Source: Scatosoma sp045652965 (lineage in GTDB: Bacteria; Bacillota; Clostridia; Christensenellales; Borkfalkiaceae). Taken from it: DNA of 15,893 nucleotides. Under the pieces are notes generated by a model. That model saw only the letters and a program-made list of their open reading frames with translations, was not told the origin of the DNA and did not search any database. The stretch's first letter is position 1, and each line of letters starts with the position of its first letter. The stretch covers positions 1 to 15,893 of the forward strand of contig JAZOLI010000119.1 in NCBI GenBank assembly GCA_045652965.1, written 5' to 3'. This document shows, in pieces, positions 1 through 5,961 of this stretch. The translations under genes were made by a program, and so were the position numbers.

Positions 1-61
1 CTAAGAAAATATAAAAACAAAAGACTTATTGGAAAAATTACGGAACAAGACTTTTTGTTTC

Positions 62-283
62 TTATTTATCGTTTTCAATGGCCGAGCCGCGCATAAGATC
101 TCGCACGAAAAGCATATCTTCCCCTATCTCTTGCATAAGCCGAAGCAGCTCCCCTTGTGTTTCCTTGCGTTCCGCTTTTTCAAGCGCGTGGACGTATTCG
201 ACGATTAGCATTTTTTCCGCGTAGAACGCATCCTTTAAGCTATCGAATTCGTTGAGCGTAATTTCCCGTTTTTCAAGCTTCAT
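62..283 (-). CDS. Small helical protein, function unknown
   Basis: A 73-residue acidic, probably all-helical protein that I do not recognise with confidence. Its ATG overlaps the stop of the preceding small gene (ATGA at 280-283), which implies translational coupling. The sequence suggests two amphipathic helices: residues 9-38, rich in E, A and L, and residues 43-66. The pattern AEKMLIVEY is faintly like the short ferritin-like or spore-coat (CotF-type) two-helix proteins of clostridia, but that is a weak resemblance only. There is no signal peptide, cysteine or membrane segment. It is the last gene before the window edge. The 61 bases beyond it are A/T-rich and show no convincing terminator. 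Confidence 0.6.
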   Translation of the reverse strand: MKLEKREITLNEFDSLKDAFYAEKMLIVEYVHALEKAERKETQGELLRLMQEIGEDMLFVRDLMRGSAIENDK

Positions 284-531
284 TCTTCTTCCCCCTGTTC
301 ACTTTCACTATCTTTGCCGGCTTCCTTTTTTCGCTTTTCCGCTTGTTTGGTTTTGCCTTGCGCCAAACATTCAAGCGTGGTTTTCCGCTTTGCATGGCGA
401 GAAGCAAGCGTTTCCATATCTTCCGCAAGTGCGGCGTCCATGAGCAAACGCGAATAGATTTTCACCTTTTTCTCCACGAGATCTTCTATCCCTGCAAGGC
501 GCTCTAAAACACAACTTTCTTTTTCTTGCAT
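280..531 (-). CDS. Small charged coiled-coil-like protein, function unknown
   Basis: An 83-residue protein starting MQEKESC. An upstream in-frame extension to position 693 runs back through the nth terminator and into nth itself, so it is rejected. The chosen ATG at 531-529 has a GGGAG ribosome site 9 nt upstream. The first 55 residues look helical; the last 30 are a low-complexity tail of K, E, S and Q that ends in an acidic run. A single Cys is present at residue 7, with no membrane segment. Its stop overlaps the start of the next small gene by 4 nt, so the two are probably made together. I recognise no family. The unusual feature is that its ribosome site is part of the terminator hairpin behind nth. 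Confidence 0.6.
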   Translation of the reverse strand: MQEKESCVLERLAGIEDLVEKKVKIYSRLLMDAALAEDMETLASRHAKRKTTLECLAQGKTKQAEKRKKEAGKDSESEQGEEE

Positions 532-582
532 AAAAAAACACTCCCTTTTGCTTTTCCCATAGTTTGAGAAAGAAAAGGGAGT
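532..582 (-). terminator. Intrinsic terminator behind nth, overlapping the next gene's ribosome site
   Basis: On the minus strand a perfect 10-bp stem (ACTCCCTTTT at 582-573, AAAAGGGAGT at 549-540) with a 23-nt loop is followed by G and seven T (538-532). This is a rho-independent terminator shape, 10 nt past the nth stop. The 3' arm contains the GGGAG (545-541) that serves the ATG at 531, and the T-run forms the spacer. The hairpin could therefore both end nth transcription and hide the ribosome site in any read-through RNA. The loop also carries GAAAAG, which could pair with CTTTTC of the 5' arm and compete with the main stem. Confidence 0.7.
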
Positions 583-592
583 TTTATGCGTT

Positions 593-1237
593 TTATTCGT
601 TTGATTGATGCGTTTTTTTATAATAATCGCAAACGTTTGAAAGCGTGCAATTTTCACAATCGGGTTTTTGCGAGTGACACACCTTTCGACCATGCCAAAT
701 AAGCCAGTGGTGCGCGCTCGACCAATCCTTTTTTGGAATGGCTTTATTCAACCCCGCTTCCACCTTTTGCGGCGTGTTGCCCTTGGCAAGCCCCAAGCGA
801 TTGCTCACCCGAAACACGTGCGTATCCACCGCGATCGCATCTCCGCCAAACGCCACCGAATATACGACGTTCGCCGTCTTTTTCCCCACGCCTGCAAGCG
901 ACGTGAGCTCTTCCACCGTTTGCGGCACTTCGCCGCCAAAACGCTCTAAAATATCCTGCGATGCGGAAAGAATATGCGCTGCCTTCATTCGGTAAAACCC
1001 ACAAGAAAAAATATATTTTTCAAGCTCCGCTTGCGTGAGCAAAAGCATGGTTTGGGGTGTGGAATGCTTTTCAAAAAGCACTTTCGTCACCTTATTCACG
1101 CGCTCGTCCGTGCATTGTGCCGACAAAATGACGGCGATAAGCAGTTCGTAAGGCGTTTTATAATGCAACGCAGGTTTAGACCCCTTATACAATCTTTCCA
1201 GCTCGGCAAGCGCCGTTTTTTTATCTACCTGTTTCAT
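593..1237 (-). CDS. nth: Endonuclease III (DNA glycosylase/AP lyase)
   Basis: Base-excision repair enzyme that removes oxidised pyrimidines and cleaves the AP site. The protein is 214 residues, the usual family length. The helix-hairpin-helix is LAGVGKKTANVV (residues 114-125) with the catalytic Lys at 120. The catalytic Asp is D138 in VDTH. The C-terminal [4Fe-4S] cluster has the standard C-x6-C-x2-C-x5-C spacing (C187, C194, C197, C203). I chose the ATG at 1237. An upstream in-frame ATG at 1255 lies just 5' of an extended -10 element (its codons 2-4 are that element), so the likely RNA would not include it. No Shine-Dalgarno precedes either start, and the message may be leaderless. A terminator follows the stop closely. 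It appears to be its own transcription unit. Confidence 0.95.
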   Translation of the reverse strand: MKQVDKKTALAELERLYKGSKPALHYKTPYELLIAVILSAQCTDERVNKVTKVLFEKHSTPQTMLLLTQAELEKYIFSCGFYRMKAAHILSASQDILERFGGEVPQTVEELTSLAGVGKKTANVVYSVAFGGDAIAVDTHVFRVSNRLGLAKGNTPQKVEAGLNKAIPKKDWSSAHHWLIWHGRKVCHSQKPDCENCTLSNVCDYYKKTHQSNE

Positions 1238-1243
1238 AATTAG

Positions 1244-1272
1244 AGTATAGCACAAAACCCTAAAAAACGCAA
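1244..1272 (-). promoter_or_regulatory. Sigma-A-type extended -10 promoter of nth
   Basis: Read on the minus strand, TTGCGT (1272-1267) is followed after 17 nt by TATACT (1249-1244), with TG one base before the hexamer (TGCTATACT). The -35 is only half matched, but the extended -10 is strong. Six bases, CTAATT, separate the -10 from the nth ATG at 1237. The expected transcription start therefore falls on or next to the start codon, which fits the lack of a ribosome binding site. Confidence 0.6.
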
Positions 1273-1288
1273 GCTTTCTACAACAATT

Positions 1289-1552
1289 TTATCTATAATT
1301 ATATGGCATAACCACCATTCTACCGTTTACGAAATCCGTTTTATAAAAGCCTTTGAACGTAGCATATTTTCCCGTTCTGAGCACCGCTTGCGCCCGAATA
1401 AAATACCGCGCGTCGAAACGCACGCAAAGTCCGCAACCGATCTTCGCTTCTTTGGGCGTGGGAACGGTTGTCGCCGCCACGCCGTAGCTCGTCAATCGTT
1501 GTGCATAATCCAAGCTATGAGCGCGCGAGCGGAACACCGCTAAAATCATCAT
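1289..1552 (-). CDS. DUF3343 protein, putative Se/S carrier-like
   Basis: An 87-residue protein matching the DUF3343 pattern: a beta-alpha start (ILAVFRSRAHSLDYAQRL, residues 3-20), then VPTPKEAKIGCGLCVRF (residues 31-47) with the conserved Cys-Gly of the family at C40 and an additional Cys at 43. In other Bacillota these proteins are often encoded beside a cysteine desulfurase-like gene and selenium genes, and they are thought to carry sulfur or selenium on the Cys. Here the desulfurase-like gene is immediately divergent, which supports the pairing. Start: two adjacent ATG codons at 1552 and 1549, with AAGGAG about 10 nt upstream of the first. No selD or yedF is visible in this window. The family assignment is from motif recall. 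Confidence 0.8.
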   Translation of the reverse strand: MMILAVFRSRAHSLDYAQRLTSYGVAATTVPTPKEAKIGCGLCVRFDARYFIRAQAVLRTGKYATFKGFYKTDFVNGRMVVMPYNYR

Positions 1553-1618
1553 AAGTCATATGCTCCTTGTTTTTTGAATACTATATTTTATGTATATCCC
1601 CAAAAAAGAGGTGCATAG

Positions 1619-2758
1619 ATGATCTATTTTGACAACGCCGCATCAGGCGGTAGAAAACCCGACTGCGTGCAATCCGCCGTTTTTTCCGCCATCAAGGTTT
1701 GCGCCAATCCCGGGCGTAGCGGACACAAGCTCGCGCTCGCCTGCGCCCTTGCCGTGCAAGATACGAGAAAAGCTTTAACAGATTTTTTCGGCGGCTATGA
1801 TTTCGAGCGCACCATTTTCACTAAAAATTGCACGGAAGCGTTAAATAATGCATTGCTTGGCGTGTTGTAAAAGGGCGATCACGTAATCACCACGCCGATG
1901 GAGCACAATTCCATGCTTCGTCCGCTTGAAGCGTTGAAAAATGCAGGCGTGATCAACTACGACGTTTGCGCTCTTTCAAAAGATGGCAACGTCACGCCGC
2001 AAGCGATTGCTTCTCTTATAAAACCAAGCACGCGGCTGGTCGCCGTGACCACCGCCTCCAACGTGACGGGTGCAAAACCGCCCTTGGCTAAAATCCGCGC
2101 GGCGATCCCTAAATCGGTGCTTTTTTTATGCGACGGCGCGCAAGGCGGCGGGCATATCCCTATCGATATGCAGGGGGCAGGTATCGATCTATTGGCGCTT
2201 GCAGGACACAAAGGCTTGATGGCGATTCAAGGAAGCGGCGCGCTCTTGTTCTCGGAACGCGTTGATCCCACTCCGCTCACGCTTGGTGGCACGGGCTCTT
2301 TGAGCATATCCCTTACTATGCCCGATTTTTACCCCGACGCCTTGGAAGCAGGCACGCTTTCTCACCCTGCGATCGTGTCCATGTTCGAAGGCGTGCGATA
2401 TTTGAAAGCAAACTTCGCTTCCATCCGCGCGCGCACGCTTGCGCTGACCGATTATATGATAGAGCGTTTAAAAAAGATGCCAGACTATCGCTTATATTCT
2501 ATCCCCAACGAAAGCGGGATCGTGGCGTTTTCGCACCAACGCTTACAATCGGAAACGATCGCGGAATTGTTATCCGAGCGCTTTGATATCGCCGTTCGGG
2601 GCGGTTTACATTGCGCGCCGCTTATGCACCACGCGCTCGGCACGCTAGAAGGCGGGCTCGTACGCGTTTCCTTTTCGCATTTTAACTGTGAAAAAGAAAT
2701 TGACGAGCTCTTATCCGCCCTTGAAATTTTAGATAGAGCGCAGTTAAATTTGCTTTAA
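1619..2758 (+). pseudogene. Cysteine desulfurase-like aminotransferase class V, with in-frame TAA at codon 84
   Basis: PLP enzyme of the NifS/SufS fold that would release sulfur (or selenium) from cysteine (selenocysteine). The frame runs 379 codons, the normal length, and carries every expected landmark: YFDNAA near the N-terminus, PMEHNS with the PLP-stacking His 96, the CDGAQGGGH segment (172-179), the Schiff-base Lys 198 in AGHKG, and the catalytic Cys 332 in GGLHCAP. It is broken by one TAA (1868-1870) between ALLGVL and KGDHVITT, where relatives have an ordinary residue, often K, E or P. Frame is kept on both sides, so this is a point change and not a frameshift. The start has AGAGGTG about 7 nt upstream. 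No ribosome site lies before the next ATG (1898), so an independent downstream product is unlikely. It could be a young pseudogene, a sequencing error or a leaky stop. The last 15 bases overlap the convergent gene. Confidence 0.85.
1868..1870 (+). other. In-frame TAA interrupting the desulfurase-like gene
   Basis: The codons read ...GGC GTG TTG TAA AAG GGC GAT CAC... and homology resumes on the very next codon. A single base change from AAA, GAA or CAA explains it. TAA ends aroC, mcsB, clpC, aroB and nth in this window, so the genetic code treats it as a normal stop. Confidence 0.9.
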
Positions 2759-3034
2759 CTTTTCCACAATTGCTCGCAATTTTTTGCGTTGCGTGCTATC
2801 CAGCATAGGCGAAAACGTTTGATAAAAATTTTCAATTTCATCATTGGAAAGCGTGCCCGCGCGTTTGCTTTTCTCCGCTTCCGCCAAAATACTTTTCAGC
2901 ATATCCGCGTTGCTTTTTCCGTGATACGCCGAAGCGATTTGTTTGGTGAGATCTTCCGCGTTAATCCCTTTCTTTTCTTTCGATTTCCCCTTCTCGCTTG
3001 GTTGCTCGCTCGCATAAGACTTAAAACTTTTCAT
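2744..3034 (-). CDS. Conserved-looking small protein, function unknown
   Basis: A 96-residue, basic, soluble protein. The start at 3034 (MKSFKSY) is fixed by GGAGGTGA five bases upstream; an in-frame GTG at 3046 would lie inside that site region and is rejected. The first 30 residues are charged and probably disordered. The rest looks like a compact helical domain: GKSNADMLKSILAEA, then GTLSNDEIENFYQTF, then a C-terminal helix rich in K and L. The pattern resembles small uncharacterised proteins I recall from many clostridia, often next to a second short protein like the one encoded divergently here, but I cannot name a family. It has no cysteines or membrane segments. Its 3' end overlaps the end of the desulfurase-like gene. 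Confidence 0.75.
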   Translation of the reverse strand: MKSFKSYASEQPSEKGKSKEKKGINAEDLTKQIASAYHGKSNADMLKSILAEAEKSKRAGTLSNDEIENFYQTFSPMLDSTQRKKLRAIVEKLKQI

Positions 3035-3098
3035 AGTCACCTCCACCCTATAGCATATTCAAGTGGGCAATTTTTGGACACCGAGCATATAGTGTAGC

Positions 3099-3431
3099 AT
3101 GGAAATTCTAACACTGATTTTATTATATTGCCTTTCACAAAACCCCGATTTTCCTGAAAGCGTGAAGCCGCTTATGAGCAGTCTAAAAAATTCTGAGCAA
3201 ATGCTCGGCTTTTTAAACGAGCTTTCTCGCTTTACAAAAACGTTTAGCACTTTTCAAGCTTGCGCTTCTAAAAAGGATGCAGAAAGATCCGAAAACGCGG
3301 CAAACGCACCCAACTCGTCCAACTCGGACCAATCCCAATCGGACGATAAAAAAGCACCGCAATCCCCCACGTCGGGAATTGCGGATGCGTTTATCCAGCA
3401 AATGCTTGAAAGCTATTTAAAAAAGCACTAA
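3099..3431 (+). CDS. Small protein with hydrophobic N-terminus, function unknown
   Basis: A 110-residue protein with three parts. Residues 1-13 are hydrophobic (MEILTLILLYCL). Residues 14-52 form an amphipathic section, NPDFPESVKPLMSSLKN and following. A long polar linker (about 57-92) rich in S, N, D, K and P leads to a C-terminal helix (AFIQQMLESYLKKH). The hydrophobic start is short for a membrane anchor and has no preceding basic residues, so a classic signal peptide is doubtful. No Shine-Dalgarno is visible. A TATAGT hexamer at 3088-3093 lies 5 nt before the ATG, without a good -35, so a leaderless message is possible but weakly supported. It is divergent from the small gene ending at 2744 and convergent with the SDR gene. 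I do not recognise the family. Confidence 0.6.
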   Translation: MEILTLILLYCLSQNPDFPESVKPLMSSLKNSEQMLGFLNELSRFTKTFSTFQACASKKDAERSENAANAPNSSNSDQSQSDDKKAPQSPTSGIADAFIQQMLESYLKKH

Positions 3432-3438
3432 GCTTGGT

Positions 3439-3463
3439 GCGGCTTAAACGATAGAAAAGCCGC
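3439..3463. terminator. Possible weak hairpin between convergent genes
   Basis: A 7-bp inverted repeat (GCGGCTT at 3439-3445, AAGCCGC at 3457-3463) with an 11-nt loop sits between the plus-strand small gene and the last codons of the SDR gene. It could end transcription from either side, but neither strand has a proper T-run after it, so the call is weak. I see no better terminator for the long aro transcript. Confidence 0.3.
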
Positions 3464-4145
3464 CGTTTACGGGCAAATCAACACCCGTGATATATTCGTT
3501 TTCTTCCAAAAACAACACCGCTTTTGCAACGTCGTCCCCTTCGCCGATACGGCCAAGGGGGATTTCTGCTTGTAATGAAAGCATATCTTCGTTTGAAAAA
3601 TGCTCGTTCATGCGCGTTTGTATCACCCCAGGGGAAACGGCGTTCACGCGAACACCTGAATAGCCAAGCTCTTTTGCAAGAGATTTCGTAAAGCCCAAAA
3701 GCGCCGCTTTGGAAGCGGAATAAACACTTTCACAGCTTGCACCCACTTCTCCCCAAACGGAAGAAACGTTGACGATCAAGCCGCTTTTTTGGGCAATCAT
3801 CAGCTTCGCCGCTTCGCGCGCGCATAAAAACGCGCCACCCATATTGACGGCAAACACGCGCTCGAATTCCGAAAGCGAAACGTCTTGAATTTGTTTCACG
3901 AGCGAAACGCCCGCGTTGTTTATAAGCACGTCTAAATTTTGCAATTTCGAAAACACCGCAAGTACGTCCGCTTCCTTAGAAACGTCCGCACGGTACACTT
4001 CAATCCCCGCTTCTTTTGCGCTAAGCGCGCTCGTTTCGTCGTTAGAATAAGTGACGACAACGCGATAATTTTTTGCTTGAAACGCTTTCGCGATTGCAAG
4101 CCCAATTCCGCGAACGCCACCCGTAATCAACACCGCTTTTTTCAT
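3444..4145 (-). CDS. Short-chain dehydrogenase/reductase, FabG-like
   Basis: A 233-residue classical SDR using NAD(P)H. Visible motifs are the cofactor loop TGGVRGIG (8-15), the structural NNAG (76-79), N101, and the catalytic S129, Y142 and K146 (Y-x3-K in VYSASK). SPG at 171-173 and the closing VNGG are also typical. It resembles 3-oxoacyl-ACP reductases, but FabG-like sequence alone does not fix the substrate. Its position as the last gene of the aro run, 26 nt behind aroK, suggests co-transcription, yet no shikimate step is left for it to do. The start at 4145 has only a distant GGGCAGG (11 nt). An out-of-frame ATG lies between them and opens just two codons (ATG CGT TGA). Confidence 0.85.
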   Translation of the reverse strand: MKKAVLITGGVRGIGLAIAKAFQAKNYRVVVTYSNDETSALSAKEAGIEVYRADVSKEADVLAVFSKLQNLDVLINNAGVSLVKQIQDVSLSEFERVFAVNMGGAFLCAREAAKLMIAQKSGLIVNVSSVWGEVGASCESVYSASKAALLGFTKSLAKELGYSGVRVNAVSPGVIQTRMNEHFSNEDMLSLQAEIPLGRIGEGDDVAKAVLFLEENEYITGVDLPVNGGFSIV

Positions 4146-4171
4146 TTCAACGCATACCTGCCCTTTGCTTT

Positions 4172-4681
4172 TTATAACCCTTGCGTAAGCGCTACAATTT
4201 CTTTGGCAATCTCCAAGGGTGTTTTGTCGTCTACGTCCACGATATAGTCGGCAACATGCTCGTAAATGGGCGCGCGCTCTTTAAGGAGCTTCGACAACCG
4301 ATCGCTAATGCTTTCGGTGGAAGCTTGCAAAAGCGGGCGCGTGCCGTCCACCACCAAACGTTGATTGAGCGTTTTGAGCGTTGCACGTAAAAATATAATC
4401 TTGCCGTTTTTTTGAAGCTCGGCGTTGTTCTCGTTTTTGAGCACGAGTCCGCCACCCGTCGAAATGACGAGATTATCCTGCCCCGCAAGCTCTTTCACAA
4501 CTTCCGTTTCCAGCTTTCTAAAATGCTGCTCGCCGTAATATTCAAAAATGTCGGAAATTTTACCGTGGCGATCGGAAATTACGCCGTCGGTGTCGTACCA
4601 CCTACGCCCCGTGAGCTCGGCAACCTTGACGCCGATCGTCGATTTACCTGCGCCCATCATACCGCATAAAACGAGATTCAT
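4172..4681 (-). CDS. aroK: Shikimate kinase
   Basis: Fifth step of the shikimate pathway: phosphorylates shikimate with ATP at the 3-hydroxyl. The protein is 169 residues, the normal length for a stand-alone enzyme. The Walker A loop is GMMGAGKS (7-14). Substrate-binding residues follow: D32 in YDTD, R55 in FRKLE, and the GGG loop at 76-78 (STGGG). The lid arginine is R115 in TRPLL. It lies 15 nt behind aroQ. The region before the ATG is AAGGTAGGGCGGATAT, so the ribosome site is AGG-rich and less regular than its neighbours'. The enzyme is cytoplasmic. Nothing unusual is seen. Confidence 0.95.
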   Translation of the reverse strand: MNLVLCGMMGAGKSTIGVKVAELTGRRWYDTDGVISDRHGKISDIFEYYGEQHFRKLETEVVKELAGQDNLVISTGGGLVLKNENNAELQKNGKIIFLRATLKTLNQRLVVDGTRPLLQASTESISDRLSKLLKERAPIYEHVADYIVDVDDKTPLEIAKEIVALTQGL

Positions 4682-4696
4682 ATATCCGCCCTACCT

Positions 4697-5125
4697 TTAA
4701 TCTTTGAGCCCAACGATTGCCGCGAGATAGCTGTTTGCGCCAAAGCCGCAAACTACGCCCTTGCAAACTTCGGAAAGCACGCTTTTTTGGCGGAATTCTT
4801 CCCTTGCGTGCACGTTGGACATATGCACTTCCACCACGGGAATATCAATTGCCGCGATGGCATCGCGAAGCGCATAGCTATAATGGGTGTACGCGCCTGC
4901 ATTAAACACGATCGCATCAAAACGTTTTTCTAAAAACGCTTCGTGAAGTTTGTTTACAAGCTCCCCTTCAATGTTGCTTTGATAAAATTCCACTTGATCG
5001 CCGTTTTCTTTACAAAACGCCGCGATTTTTTCATTGATTTCATCGAGCGTTGCCGTGCCATACACACTCTTTTCACGTTTGCCCGTGAGGTTGAGATTGA
5101 CACCGTTCATCACTAAAATTTTCAT
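4697..5125 (-). CDS. aroQ: 3-Dehydroquinate dehydratase, type II
   Basis: Third pathway step: dehydrates 3-dehydroquinate to 3-dehydroshikimate by the type II (non-Schiff-base, dodecameric) mechanism. It has 142 residues, typical of AroQ. Motifs in order are the N-terminal NGVNLNLTGKRE (8-18), the catalytic lid Tyr 22 in VYG, NAGAYTH (75-81) with the active-site Asn, catalytic H101 in EVHMSN, and REEF (108-111). Two positions differ from the commonest form (NGVNLNLTG for NGPNLNLLG, NAGAYTH for NPGAYTH), but no catalytic residue is lost. It begins 5 nt after aroE, and its GGAGGAA ribosome site overlaps the end of aroE, so the two are probably coupled. Confidence 0.95.
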   Translation of the reverse strand: MKILVMNGVNLNLTGKREKSVYGTATLDEINEKIAAFCKENGDQVEFYQSNIEGELVNKLHEAFLEKRFDAIVFNAGAYTHYSYALRDAIAAIDIPVVEVHMSNVHAREEFRQKSVLSEVCKGVVCGFGANSYLAAIVGLKD

Positions 5126-5130
5126 AACCG

Positions 5131-5946
5131 TTATTCCTCCGTTGTGGATTTTAAATATTTTTCATAAAATACTTTTGCTTCCGCTTCGCTCGGCTCACGT
5201 CCTAAATATAGACAATCGGCAAAATACGCTTGATAGAAAAGCATTGAAGCGCCGTTGAGCGTTTTTAAGCCTTGCACTTTGGCAAGTTTTAAAAATTCCG
5301 ATTGCTTAGGCTCGTAGATAAGATCAATCGCCGCACTCGCACCTAAAAACGCCTTTTCCGTTACAGGTGATTTGCCCACCGTGTCGTGCATGCCAACGCC
5401 CGTGCAATTTACAAGCATATCAAAACCGCCCGTCTCGGGATCGCTCACCGCTTCCACGCCAAGTTGCGCGCAAACTTCGTTTAGCTCTTCGCGGTTTCTA
5501 CGATACATAAAGACTTTTGCCCCTGCATTTTTAAGCGCAACCGCCGAGCTTCTACCCGAACCGCCCGCACCCAGAACGAGCACCGATTTGCCTTTCACCG
5601 TAAGGCCTGCCGTGGAGAGCATCATCAAAAAACCAATGCCGTCGGTGTTATAGCCCTGCCTTGTGCAAGAGAGCACCGTGTTCACCGCACCGCACGCCAT
5701 CGCATCGCCTTGTATGCCGTCGAGATATTCAAACACGTCGCGCTTATAGGGAATGGTCACGTTAAACCCATCGAAATCGCCAATAAGCCTACGAAGAACG
5801 CTATCAAGCTCCGCGGGGGCGCAAGAAATTTTTTCATAATCGCACGCCACGCCAAACTCGTTTAATATAAATTTGTGAATGCGCTCGCTTGAAGATTTGG
5901 AAACGTCCTTTCCTATCAAAGCAAGGCGCAATTTTTTTACGCTCAT
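5131..5946 (-). CDS. aroE: Shikimate dehydrogenase (NADP-dependent)
   Basis: Fourth pathway step: reduces 3-dehydroshikimate to shikimate. It is 271 residues, the usual length. The N-terminal substrate domain has LIGKDVSKSSSERIH (10-24), a variant of the common LIG-PV-HS-SP-IHN pattern, and the catalytic Lys 68 in NVTIPYK. The catalytic Asp is D102 in YNTDGIGF. The Rossmann loop is GAGGSG (126-131), followed by YRRNREE, whose arginines suit an NADP phosphate. The C-terminal NGASMLFYQAYF segment is standard. The start follows GGCAGGTACGAG, an AGG-type ribosome site, 15 nt after aroA. Confidence 0.95.
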   Translation of the reverse strand: MSVKKLRLALIGKDVSKSSSERIHKFILNEFGVACDYEKISCAPAELDSVLRRLIGDFDGFNVTIPYKRDVFEYLDGIQGDAMACGAVNTVLSCTRQGYNTDGIGFLMMLSTAGLTVKGKSVLVLGAGGSGRSSAVALKNAGAKVFMYRRNREELNEVCAQLGVEAVSDPETGGFDMLVNCTGVGMHDTVGKSPVTEKAFLGASAAIDLIYEPKQSEFLKLAKVQGLKTLNGASMLFYQAYFADCLYLGREPSEAEAKVFYEKYLKSTTEE

Positions 5947-5961
5947 CTCGTACCTGCCTGC

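Noticed and set aside
1..61. Terminator after the last small gene
   Set aside because: There are T-runs and short direct repeats (AAGTCTT twice), but no stable stem next to a T-run.
280..693. Extended 137-residue version of the small protein behind nth
   Set aside because: The extra N-terminus would cross the nth terminator and lie inside nth; the ATG at 531 has its own ribosome site.
1553..1618. Divergent promoters between the DUF3343 and desulfurase-like genes
   Set aside because: The region is A/T-rich with several TATATT-, TATAGT- and TGTATA-like boxes, but none has a -35 at 16-18 nt, so no promoter could be assigned.
1868..1870. Recoding of the stop as selenocysteine or pyrrolysine, suggested by the selenium-linked DUF3343 neighbour
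   Set aside because: The codon is TAA, not TGA or TAG; no hairpin of the needed type is evident after it, and TAA ends several intact genes here.
1898..2758. Independent 286-residue protein from the second half of the desulfurase-like gene
   Set aside because: It would lack the N-terminal segment of the fold and has no ribosome site at a usable distance; homology continues across the stop in the same frame.
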